Below, in pieces: positions 41,398 to 50,739 of a stretch of 64,000 nucleotides of DNA (position 1 is its first letter; every line of letters starts with the position of its first letter). The DNA comes from Tritrichomonas musculus (lineage: Eukaryota > Parabasalia > Tritrichomonadida > Tritrichomonadidae), in contig JAPFFF010000019.1 in assembly GCA_039105265.1 (NCBI GenBank), forward strand, positions 372,001-436,000, written 5' to 3'. The notes beneath the pieces are model-generated. The model was not told the origin of the DNA and made no database searches. It was given only the letters and a program-made list of their open reading frames with translations. The translations under genes were made by a program, and so were the position numbers.

Positions 41398-42210
41398 AAA
41401 ATATTCTAATTTTAAAAAACTACATTTAAACAAAGAGAAAAAGAAAAATATCAATAAATTAAGAATTTAGTAAATGATTATTATTTATCTCATTTGATAT
41501 AATTTTCAGTGAAATTGATTTTTATTGAATATTTCAATCACAATAAGCGTAAAAATGATTGATAATCTGAAATCAAAGATTAATTATGAAATAATTGCTG
41601 ATAAAAAATAAAATTATATTTAATCTAAGAGAAACAAAAAAATTATTGTTTATAATATTATAAATCATATATAAATTGTTTTTCCTGATAATATCATATA
41701 TTTATAAAATTATTAGCTCTATGAATGAGATATAATAATATTAAATAGAAAACATGGCATTAAGAAATGATAATATTCTTCATAAAATCGATCTTTATTT
41801 CCATCAAAAAAATAGAAATGTTTTTAATTCAGCTTCAATCATCATTCAAACACAAGAAAACAAACCTTTCGTTTTGTGAGATATTAAAATTTTTGTAAAG
41901 CTTTGAAAAATAAAAAACTTATAAAAAAAAATCAAAGACCTTAATTTTTTTATTTTTATAAACAAATATTATCATATGCATTTAATTATTAATAATTATT
42001 TATTTTTTTTCTTATTTACTATGCTATACAACAAAATATTAGTAGTTCAATTTTGAGATAATTTGCTTTTTACATGACAATTTATTTTGGAATGCGCCAG
42101 TCCAAACATTTTGAAACTTTGTGATATAACTTATTATATATATAAGAATTTATATTATAATTTTCGAACCAATTTAAAAAATTTTTTTGCTCCCCCACCT
42201 CTGGGAGTAG

Positions 42211-43957
42211 TTGGATGAAAATCACTTTTTATGAGCTATTTCAAAAAAATTGAATAAATTTTTTTGTACTAAATAACTATATATTTTGTATATTTAAAAT
42301 AATTTTAAATATAATTAATATTGATTCATTTATAAATTATTATTATGTTTTAAATTATTGATATAATTTATATATGACATTAATAATTGAATTTATTTAT
42401 TATTATAAAAGATATTGCAAATAGAGTTGTTTTTAGAAATTTGAATTTATTCAAAATATTGAAAGATTTTTTTAATTCTAAACTGCCATATAAATATATA
42501 TGTTAATATATTAGTTAATAAATGAAATATATTATTTTAATTCATAATTATAATGTCTAATAAATATATAAACCATATAAATACTTTATAAATAACAAAT
42601 AATCATCAATTTTAAATTATATACAAAAATTAAAATATTGATAAAAAATCATATCAATACTTTTTTATAAAAATTTTTATTCCACAGATTCTAACCCTTA
42701 TCTTGCAAATGAATCAGTGCAACAACAAGTACATGGCTTTATGAATTCATTTGGAACAAAAGATCACTTTTTTTTATCAAAAAGCCTCATAATCGAAATG
42801 ATACCTTTAAATGCTATCGACATTTTAGGCGGTTATAGTAATTAATTTTTCAATTTTATACTTTAATATACTTTGCAAACTTTTATTTTAATCGGAACCT
42901 ATGAAGATTTAGCTTTTTTAGCGATCTTTTTTTAAATGGCTTTAATTTCATGTCCAACGATTTTAATCGAATATTAATTGATCCTTTAAGCTGGAAATAA
43001 TCAGTTATTTATGTATGTATACTTTGTTTTTACTCTTTTTGATTTTTCCCTTTAAATAAAGTAAAACCAAATCCATGCATTTTTTATTTTTTTGAAATTA
43101 TTAATTTTTCGTTTTTTCTAGAAGTTCTTTTGATGAAAATAAAATTCAGATTATTTTACGAACAATTGCTTATTTGGAGAGTTACCATTTTTCTTTTGTG
43201 ATCATATAAAATGCTTTTTTTCTGGATCATTTTGAATGGACTTTCAATCAATTTGAATAGCTCTCTCAAAACATTCTATACCAATACAATTTTTTTTCTA
43301 TAACTCTCTCAATCAAAAGCATATCCAACTACACCCTTAAAAAAGAATTATAAGAGTAAGATATTGGCTATTGTTGTTAATCGGTTAATATCATATCAGT
43401 TGTATGTAAGGCATGAACCAAATGAAATGTTAATTGAAAATTCTTATATGAATATTATTATGAATAGGTGGGCAATAGTCTAAATATGAGAATTTTCTTG
43501 AATGATATTTAACAGTATACAAATAACATTGTATCGTATATAAATGGAATGTAATGAAATAATAGCTTAAATCTTATAAAAAACGATAGAAACCAATGAT
43601 GAACTCTAATTTAATTTTTTGAATGTGTCTGAAATATTTGTGAAGATCTTTACAAATGAGTTTATTACAATTCATAAATTTTTATCAATTTTTTTTCATT
43701 TTGCATCAGAAATTGAATGATTTTTCTTTATAATTTCATAAATTAATATGTTTAATTATGAAAAAGAAATATATTTATCATTTACAGTTCTAATCATGAT
43801 GAAATCCTTGAAAAAGTTAATAATTGAAAATATTGAACATATTAGGCCGGATTTTATTTTAAAAATTTTCTGATCTTAAACCTAAATAATGTGAAGTGAA
43901 ATTACCTTTGTCTTTATTGAATTTTTAAAAATTCAAAAAGATCCACTTATACATTCA
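42211..43957. other. Intergenic, AT-rich
   Basis: About 1.7 kb between the P-like element and the Rab gene. One short open stretch (42663-42845) reads as plausible protein but has no start and no recognised match. TTCAAAAAGATCC near 43930, about 25 bases before the Rab ATG, may be promoter sequence. Nothing else seen. Confidence 0.5.
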
Positions 43958-44557
43958 ATGAGTGACTCTCTTTCATCTATCAAACTTGTTCTTCTTGGAG
44001 ATTCTGGTGTTGGAAAAACAAGTATTGTAACTCACTATGTCTCAGGAAGTGCCGCAAACAACGTTAAACCAACAATCGGAGCTGCGTTTGTTACAAAAGA
44101 AATTAATGTCGACGGAAAATCATTAGAACTCCTCATTTGGGATACAGCTGGACAGGAAGTTTATCGTGGTCTCGCACCAATGTACTACCGAAGCGCTCTA
44201 ATCGCTATTATCGTCTTTGATATTACTCGTATTCAATCGTATGAAGCTGTTAGTTACTGGATTAAAGAGTTAAAAACAAATGTAGATGGAAATATTATCA
44301 TTCTTGTCTGCGGAAACAAAACTGACCTTGATGATCAGCGTGTTATTGAATCAACAACTGCCCAAACAATGGCAGATGGAGAAGGAGCTTTGTATGCAGA
44401 AACATCAGCAACAACAGGTGCTGGAATAGAAAGAATGTTCCAATTAGCTGTTTCAAAATTATTATCAACTCGAAAAACCGACACTGATCAAAATCAACAA
44501 AAAGGTGTCAATCTCAAAGATAATCAAAATACAAAGCAAAGCGGAGGTTGCTGCTAA
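43958..44557 (+). CDS. Rab GTPase, Rab5-group
   Basis: 199 residues with all G motifs: GDSGVGKTS (P-loop, residues 13-21), TIGAAF (switch I effector Thr), WDTAGQE (G3), GNKTDL (G4) and ETSA (G5). The C-terminus ends GGCC, a double-geranylgeranylation site. TIGAAFVTKEI and RGLAPMYYRSA are characteristic of the Rab5/21/22 group, which directs early endosome and endocytic fusion. The catalytic Gln of G3 is present, so it should hydrolyse GTP normally. The gene looks intact and of usual length. Trichomonads have a very expanded Rab set, so a one-to-one orthologue cannot be named. Confidence 0.95.
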   Translation: MSDSLSSIKLVLLGDSGVGKTSIVTHYVSGSAANNVKPTIGAAFVTKEINVDGKSLELLIWDTAGQEVYRGLAPMYYRSALIAIIVFDITRIQSYEAVSYWIKELKTNVDGNIIILVCGNKTDLDDQRVIESTTAQTMADGEGALYAETSATTGAGIERMFQLAVSKLLSTRKTDTDQNQQKGVNLKDNQNTKQSGGCC

Positions 44558-44982
44558 ATTTAATCATAAACATTTTTCTTTTTTAAAAATATTCTTTTAA
44601 TATAAAATTATTATTTTCTAAAATAATAATTTTTGCATTAGTCTTATTTATTTATTAACAATAAAAAGAAAGTTTGCAATATTTACTTATTTCATTTTAT
44701 TTTTATCTTAGTTTAATCATTTGATATTAGCCCATGTACGTATTTGCAAGTTAAATCAGTTCTTTGGATGAATGGCTTTAAAGCATATCATAATCCAAAA
44801 ATAAGAAATGTAAAAAAAAGGTGATGATCAATAAAAATATTTGGCTAAAGTTGATTTTCTTTTCTATGAAAACAACTAAATATGCTTTAAAGCAACTAAC
44901 AATTAATGTTGATTTTAAGATAAATTGTAAGATTTATGATAGACAATAATAATAAAAAATAATTCAATAAAAATAAAATAGC
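44558..44982. other. Intergenic, convergent
   Basis: About 425 AT-rich bases between the stop of the Rab gene and the stop of the N-myristoyltransferase gene. Only AT-rich 3' flanking sequence with AATAAA-like strings; no feature supported. Confidence 0.55.
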
Positions 44983-46179
44983 CTAAATAAATAAGAAGCG
45001 TAATTCACTATCTTCAATATCAGGAACTGCGAAATTGTAAGAGTAATATTCAAGTTCTTTGTTTCCTGCTTCAAATTTGTTTGTGGTGAGAGCATCTTTA
45101 AGGCCCATGATTGTGAGGCTATTAGCAATATCTGCTTTAGCATCATTAACTGCTTTATAAAGTAAATCTGCGATAAGGGAATTCATATCAACAACTTTAG
45201 TTGCTGTATACCAAATATAAGCAGAACGAACTTCTGAAACAGTATTATCATTTAATACAGACCAGTTCATAATGTAGAAAGAAAACATTGCTGAAAGTCC
45301 AGTTGGTCCTGGAATAACATAAGTATAAAGAACATCTTTGCGAGGAGTGAAAAAATGACTAATTGTCTCAGGAGTAAATTCAACATCAAATTTGAAATTT
45401 TCGCCAGTTTCTTTTAATAATTGAAGAAGAGATTCAGTATCTTCTTCTGGGCGGAATGGCCTGACATTTCCATGGACAAGCTTTGGAATCATAAAGCGCT
45501 TTTGAGCGGCTGCCATTCTGTTTGGTGCAATTGGATAAAATCCAATTTGACTCAATTTTTTAAGATTTAATGGACGATGTTTGTAAATAGCTTTTGCAAA
45601 AGGTTTGGATGGTACATCAGCACCAGAAAAAACTGCTCGGTAGACATTATGAAGACGAACACGGCGGTGTAATTCAAATATTAAAACTGGAGCCATCTTC
45701 CTTTTTCTGAGATGAGAATGAACGCACATAAAGTTTACAGAGCACCATGGTTCAACTTTTCCATTTAGTTTTATATCCATAGGCACTCCTGATATAAATC
45801 CTGCTAAAGCGCCAGTTTTTGTTCTAACACCAAAAATCCAGTCTTTTATAAAGCCAGGGATTGTGAGAGCCCAGCTAAGAAGTTGCTCTGATAATAAGAA
45901 ACGAAAACGGTGTTCTGAATCTTCAACATAATTTAAAGAAAGGAATTTGTATATTTCTGTTAGATGTGTTGGATTTGTTGGGTCAAGATCGCACCATGTA
46001 AAACCTGCTGGAAGTGTAACTGGTTTGGCAGGCGGTGCTGTAACTGGTATTTTCATGTCAATATAGCAGCCAAATTCATCACGAGTTTCATCTGTTTTAA
46101 CAACTGGTTGTTCACTCCAGAATTTATGCAATTCTTTAAGTTCTTGGGCATCTTGAGGATTCTGTTCTTTCTCAGACAT
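44983..46179 (-). CDS. NMT: Glycylpeptide N-myristoyltransferase
   Basis: 398 residues, a usual length for eukaryotic NMT, with the family's two GNAT-like halves. The signature VNFMCVHSHLRKRKMAPVL (about residues 153-171) matches the NMT consensus [EV]INFLCVHKKLRSKRLAPVL, which shapes the myristoyl-CoA oxyanion site. The N-terminal LPAGFTWCDLD and the hydrophobic C-terminus are also typical. The second signature, usually KFGxGDGxLxYYLYN, reads KFEAGNKELEYYSYN here: aromatic residues kept, Gly and Asp lost. The enzyme attaches myristate to N-terminal Gly of cytosolic proteins such as Arf GTPases. An initiator-like TCATTTC lies about 25 bases before the ATG. Intact. Confidence 0.95.
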   Translation of the reverse strand: MSEKEQNPQDAQELKELHKFWSEQPVVKTDETRDEFGCYIDMKIPVTAPPAKPVTLPAGFTWCDLDPTNPTHLTEIYKFLSLNYVEDSEHRFRFLLSEQLLSWALTIPGFIKDWIFGVRTKTGALAGFISGVPMDIKLNGKVEPWCSVNFMCVHSHLRKRKMAPVLIFELHRRVRLHNVYRAVFSGADVPSKPFAKAIYKHRPLNLKKLSQIGFYPIAPNRMAAAQKRFMIPKLVHGNVRPFRPEEDTESLLQLLKETGENFKFDVEFTPETISHFFTPRKDVLYTYVIPGPTGLSAMFSFYIMNWSVLNDNTVSEVRSAYIWYTATKVVDMNSLIADLLYKAVNDAKADIANSLTIMGLKDALTTNKFEAGNKELEYYSYNFAVPDIEDSELRFLFI

Positions 46180-46203
46180 ATATATTTAATTAATAAAAGT
46201 TGC

Positions 46204-46210
46204 GAAATGA
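46204..46210 (-). promoter_or_regulatory. Initiator-like element of the NMT gene
   Basis: TCATTTC on the minus strand, an exact match to the trichomonad initiator TCAYTWY, 24 bases upstream of the ATG at 46179. Confidence 0.55.
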
Positions 46211-46412
46211 CCAAAAAAAAAAAAAAAAAAAGATATGGGGCCAAATTAATAATCAAAATTGTTCAACATGAAAATTGGGTATTATGAGAGAGTTTATATA
46301 AAACAATATTTATAATTGTAATATTAAAATAAAAAATCATACGTTGGGTAAAAATGTTGAAAAAAAATCAAATGGTTGTGATTGATCAATATTATTATAA
46401 AGGAATTATTCT

Positions 46413-46898
46413 TCAATTTGTATGTGAATGAAGTCCTCTTGGCCTATTTCTAAGTTCCTGCATTTTCTCTGTTTTATATTGAGTAATAAGAACTAAAGCA
46501 AGTTCAACAAAGAAAGAAGCCAAGCCACCAATAACTGAAGCTATTAGTGCTGTTGTATCAGTAAATCCGCACCATTTTAAAAGGATATTAAGAGAATATG
46601 CAACGGCTGGTATTGTTATAAATAAAGTAAATATTCCAGATAATTCATTTAATTTTGAAGGCCTGGCTTCCATAAGAGAGAATTGATTGAACTGTTTTTT
46701 GTGCATTCTTTGATGAATTAACTTAGCTCTTACCTCTCCAGTTGGTGGAGGTTTTGTATGAGGCCATTCAACTTGTAATTTCCCTCCTTTTATTTTTTCT
46801 TTTAGATCAACTGTCGGATCATCTTCTATCATTTTCCGCATTTCTGAAATTGTTAATTTTTTATTTTCATCGAGATTAATGTACACTTCTCCTTCCAT
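46413..46898 (-). CDS. Small two-span membrane protein, VMA21-like?
   Basis: 161 residues. A charged cytosolic N-terminus of about 85 residues is followed by two membrane spans: FTLFITIPAVAYSLNILL, then, after a short loop, a second one in ALIASVIGGLASFFVELALV. A basic tail closes the protein. The span spacing and the F-T-L-x-x-x-x-P pattern recall VMA21, the ER factor for assembling the V-ATPase membrane sector. VMA21 is usually shorter and ends with an ER-retrieval Lys motif, which is absent here, so the identity is tentative. Initiator-like TCACATTC lies upstream of the ATG. It is divergent from the ULK4-like gene with about 180 bases between starts. Confidence 0.75.
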   Translation of the reverse strand: MEGEVYINLDENKKLTISEMRKMIEDDPTVDLKEKIKGGKLQVEWPHTKPPPTGEVRAKLIHQRMHKKQFNQFSLMEARPSKLNELSGIFTLFITIPAVAYSLNILLKWCGFTDTTALIASVIGGLASFFVELALVLITQYKTEKMQELRNRPRGLHSHTN

Positions 46899-47059
46899 TT
46901 AATTTTTTTGAATGTGAATTAAAATTTGAGAAAATTGAAATATCTTACTATTCTTACTTTAAAAATAGTTCATTTAAAGGAGCATGAATATTTTATTTTC
47001 TTGAAAAAAATTTGTTGAAACGAATTAAGCGGACATTTATAAATTTAAAAAGTTTTCAA

Positions 47060-47067
47060 TCAAATTC
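47060..47067 (+). promoter_or_regulatory. Initiator-like element of the ULK4-like gene
   Basis: TCAAATTC, 12 bases before the ATG at 47080. Just upstream is AAAAAGTTTTCAA, related to the recurrent TTCAAAAAGT motif. Assigned by position and similarity to other starts in the window. Confidence 0.4.
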
Positions 47068-47079
47068 TTTATTTTTATT

Positions 47080-50000
47080 ATGTGTGAAGTTGAAATATAT
47101 AATCAAATAGGAAACGGAAGAAATTGTCCATCCTACCAGCCTACTGCAGTTTATAAAGGTCGACTCAGAAATTCTATTGAATTCGTTGCAATTAAACTTA
47201 TTGATATTCAACGACAAGACGAAGTATCAAATGCTGTGGATTTATTCAAAAACTTACCGCATCATGACAATATTGTAGATTTTATCGATTGTGCAGAAAA
47301 TGGTGGTAACGAAAATAAAAATAACTCAGGAAAAATTAACTTCAATTCTTCGATTAACTCAAGATGCCGAGGTCAAACAAATCAGATTAGGCTTATTGTC
47401 GAATATTGTCCCGGTGGAACGTTGATGGATCTACTAGAACGAGATGTTAGTCTTCCAGAATCAATCATACAAATTTTCGCTTCTGATATTTTATCGGCCC
47501 TTCTGCATCTTCACAAAAATGGAATTATATATAGAGATATATCTCCTAGAAATATTCTACTTGATGAATGTGGATTAATTAAGCTCGGTGATTTTTGTAG
47601 ATCAGGAAGAATTGATGAGCCAATTGATTTTTCCAAATCAATTGTTGATATCGAGATGTTGCAGTATATGGCTCCTGAACTACTTGATGAAGACTCATGC
47701 CCTTCGTTTTCATCTGATTTCTATGCTCTTGGATGTATTATGTATCAGATGGCGACAGGCCATAGTCCTTTTTCATTTCCTTTTGCAAATGATGGATATG
47801 ATGTTGATGAAATGAAATTAATTGAAATGATACGTGATTACAATCCTGTTTCTCAAGGTAACTTTATTCCTGATGTTTCTAATGATTTTAATGACTTATT
47901 AATCAAGCTTCTTGATAAAGATCCTTATAAACGGCCGAATTGGCTTGAACTTGTTTCACATCCATTCTGGAAAGATACTTTAACTAAAGAAAGGCTTGAT
48001 AATGCATTTGTTGACTTTGATAAAACATATAAACTTTTACCAAAGCAACCAAAATTCGAGAAAAGAAGGAATCAGAATCAAAAACCAATTCAAAATAATG
48101 ATAAAAATCAAAACAAAAATAATAATAGCCAAGATAGTATTAATTTCAATCGATCTTCTTTAGTTCGAACTTCACTTCTTAGTTTATCTGGCAAGCCTCC
48201 AGGATCTCCAAAGCAAGAAACAAAACTTGAAGATGACAATTTTGCAAGATCAACATTTACACCATCGATTCGAGATCTTATTCTTAAAAGTTCACTTTTT
48301 CAGTCATCGCAATTAGCGGTTAACATAAATATAATGGATGATGACTTACCTTCATTAGAAGGCATTAATCTTCCTATTTCGCCAAGCTCACTACGATCCT
48401 CAAATGTTGAAGATTTTGACAAAGCAGTATCAAAAATAAATTCTATTTTCAATGGCCCAGACAGAATTAGCACGAAAGGTCCGTTATTATCATTTCTCAT
48501 CAGTCAATCAAAATCTACAGAAATTGCCGAAAATTTGGCAAACTCAATGCTTTTAAGCCAACTACCACAATTTGCGAATGACACTAAAAATAATCAATTA
48601 GCTTGCTTATTTTTAATGCTATTTGGCTCATTAATTTCAAATTCAACAATTATTTACAAAACTTATGTAAAAGAAGAAAAAGTAGAATTAATTGGAAAAC
48701 TTTGTTCATCCTCAAATGAGCTTGTTATGGCAAAAGCTGTTGCTTGTATTGGTGAATTGATCTCATTTATAGTTAGAACAAATGAAAATAACAAAACAAA
48801 TGAAAATAATAAAAAGCCAGAAACTTTTTCAATATCGCAAAAACTAATCAAAATTATAGTTAATGGTTTAACATCAAAAAGTGATCTTGTTAAAAATATT
48901 TGTCTCAAAACTATCACTAATGTCTTACTATCAGATCAATTTAATGATTTCTTCGATCCATCTGAGATCGAAATAATATTGTCTAAGTTTAATCGACCAA
49001 ATGACATGTCAGTTGTTGATTCATTTGCAATTTGTACAGCTCTCTTTTTCATTAGGAACAAAGCAAAGTCATTAGATTTTCCCTCTGCAATCGCCAGATT
49101 GTTAATAACAACATCACCTGCAGATAGTGTCATATGTCAGCCAATGGGAATTGTCATTGCAACAGCAACAAACACATTATTAGCAATGCGCGACTACATA
49201 GTCGATATATTTACAAGAAGTTTGAATTCTAATTCTAATTCAAGTTTATTATATGAAGCAAAAGTTAAAAGTTTCTTAGCAATGCCGATCATATTCAAAG
49301 ATCATCAACTTGAGTTTGTTGAAATTTCCCAGCGCTTCTTTTCAATGCTTGAAAAATATGAATATAATTCAGATAATAGCACAAATTTGAATGGTACTCT
49401 CAATTTCTCTCAAAATAATTTCAATGGGGCATTAATTAATGATTTTAATGAGCCAATAAGTCTAAATGATGTATCAGATGCTGTAACTACATGGGCTATT
49501 TCATTTTGTGAATCAGCTGTTGATTCTGTTGTAGTTGGAGGCGATTTTGATTTGTTGCAAATTGTATATAATGCAATTCAAATCAAATCATTTGCTCAAC
49601 GAATTTGGACCAATAAATTTGAAAAGAAAATTAGAAAAATTGTTCGAAATACAACCTTTAATTCAGCAAAATCTGAAGTTTCTTTGCAACTGATTCAATG
49701 TGCATTATGTTATAATCTCTGCGACATTTCAATTATTGCTGATCTTTGCCGTGCTTTGAATTCCCAGCTTGAGAACATCAGATTTACTGTTGTTAAACTT
49801 GTAGCTGATGCTTCTTCTCTCCATAATGAATCGATCATCGAATTTGTCGAAAATAATATCATTAATCAACTACAAGCTCTCCTTCAAGATGGTAACTTCA
49901 TTGTTGACCAGACACTTCGAATTCTCTCAAATTCAGCCAAAATGAAACCATCGATTCTTAAAAATATCGTAAAACCACAGACTATCTCACTCATTTTTAA

Positions 50001-50739
50001 TCATATTGCTGACAATTCAGCTGCACTTTCATTAGCGAAAGAAATTATTGATTCAAATTATGTTCCAGTTGACGTATTAATTAGCGCACGTCTTGTTCCA
50101 GCAATTCTTTCAACAATGGAAAAACGCGAAAATAATAAAGGTATAAGTAAAAACGGATCCAGTCCAAATATAAATAGGAATCAGACAACTTCAAACGGAA
50201 GTAGAATCCAAAATAGCCCAAGTAATCAATCTTTATCTGATATACCTCCATCGTCTATAGTTATTGATAACGCACTATCTCTTCTTCTTGTAACATTGAA
50301 AAAGATTGAACGTCAATTAAGCGAAGTACGAGGAAATCAAGCTCGAAGAAATTTAATTAAATCGATAAATACATTAGCATCATTAACGCCAAAAACTGCA
50401 GTATTAATTCTTGATTACCCTGAAACAGCTGGAAAATGTTTTTGTATCCTCGTTAAAATATTCGAGCCTCAAGGATCTCAAAATGAAGTTCTGATTGATT
50501 CAGCATTGCATCCGTTTTCTATATCTTTATCGCAAGGTTGCCGAAAAACTGAAAATGCGCCAATCTTAATAGAAGCATTAAAAACTTTGCAATGGGCCGC
50601 AGAAAATTCATCTGCAGTTAGACTTAGGCTGAAAGGCGCTGGGACGCTAATGAGCGCTATTAAAAAAGCTGGTGACTACGGTGCAACTGACGAGTTAAAA
50701 GCCGCCGCAATTTCTTGCCAAAAAGTAATTAAAGGATGA
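47080..50739 (+). CDS. ULK4-like (pseudo)kinase with helical-repeat C-terminus
   Basis: 1219 residues. The kinase domain (about 1-310) begins YNQIGNGRN and VYKGR..NSIEFVAIKLI, with the VAIK Lys kept. The catalytic loop reads IIYRDISPRNILLDE and the DFG region LGDFCRSG. DISPR(K/N)ILL and (N/D)FC are hallmarks of ULK4, a kinase-fold protein with unusual or absent catalysis: the glycine loop is degenerate and the DFG Gly is Cys. YMAPELL and the helical lobe are intact. An Asn/Gln-rich linker (about 335-400) leads to a long helical, ARM/HEAT-like region to the end, again as in ULK4. Animal ULK4 works with microtubule and ciliary proteins, so a flagellar or cytoskeletal role is inferred. Intact frame. 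Confidence 0.9.
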   Translation: MCEVEIYNQIGNGRNCPSYQPTAVYKGRLRNSIEFVAIKLIDIQRQDEVSNAVDLFKNLPHHDNIVDFIDCAENGGNENKNNSGKINFNSSINSRCRGQTNQIRLIVEYCPGGTLMDLLERDVSLPESIIQIFASDILSALLHLHKNGIIYRDISPRNILLDECGLIKLGDFCRSGRIDEPIDFSKSIVDIEMLQYMAPELLDEDSCPSFSSDFYALGCIMYQMATGHSPFSFPFANDGYDVDEMKLIEMIRDYNPVSQGNFIPDVSNDFNDLLIKLLDKDPYKRPNWLELVSHPFWKDTLTKERLDNAFVDFDKTYKLLPKQPKFEKRRNQNQKPIQNNDKNQNKNNNSQDSINFNRSSLVRTSLLSLSGKPPGSPKQETKLEDDNFARSTFTPSIRDLILKSSLFQSSQLAVNINIMDDDLPSLEGINLPISPSSLRSSNVEDFDKAVSKINSIFNGPDRISTKGPLLSFLISQSKSTEIAENLANSMLLSQLPQFANDTKNNQLACLFLMLFGSLISNSTIIYKTYVKEEKVELIGKLCSSSNELVMAKAVACIGELISFIVRTNENNKTNENNKKPETFSISQKLIKIIVNGLTSKSDLVKNICLKTITNVLLSDQFNDFFDPSEIEIILSKFNRPNDMSVVDSFAICTALFFIRNKAKSLDFPSAIARLLITTSPADSVICQPMGIVIATATNTLLAMRDYIVDIFTRSLNSNSNSSLLYEAKVKSFLAMPIIFKDHQLEFVEISQRFFSMLEKYEYNSDNSTNLNGTLNFSQNNFNGALINDFNEPISLNDVSDAVTTWAISFCESAVDSVVVGGDFDLLQIVYNAIQIKSFAQRIWTNKFEKKIRKIVRNTTFNSAKSEVSLQLIQCALCYNLCDISIIADLCRALNSQLENIRFTVVKLVADASSLHNESIIEFVENNIINQLQALLQDGNFIVDQTLRILSNSAKMKPSILKNIVKPQTISLIFNHIADNSAALSLAKEIIDSNYVPVDVLISARLVPAILSTMEKRENNKGISKNGSSPNINRNQTTSNGSRIQNSPSNQSLSDIPPSSIVIDNALSLLLVTLKKIERQLSEVRGNQARRNLIKSINTLASLTPKTAVLILDYPETAGKCFCILVKIFEPQGSQNEVLIDSALHPFSISLSQGCRKTENAPILIEALKTLQWAAENSSAVRLRLKGAGTLMSAIKKAGDYGATDELKAAAISCQKVIKG

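Larger units (their letters stand above)
37986..42202 (+). mobile_element. P-element-like DNA transposon
   Basis: Perfect 14-bp terminal inverted repeats, AGAGGTGGGGGAGC at 37986-37999 and its complement at 42189-42202. They lie inside a perfect 8-bp direct repeat GGGAGTAG (37978-37985 and 42203-42210), the target duplication. The 4.2-kb element carries one plus-strand transposase reading (38854-41049). An 8-bp, GC-rich target duplication together with the transposase motif order fits the P superfamily; that placement is inference. The well-kept ends and target duplication suggest a fairly recent insertion. It later received a TTAA-type MITE near its left end. Confidence 0.9.

Noticed and set aside
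42663-42845. Gene fragment (reading DSNPYLANESVQQQ..)
   Set aside because: It reads as plausible protein but is short, without an ATG, and matches nothing I know; kept only as a note.
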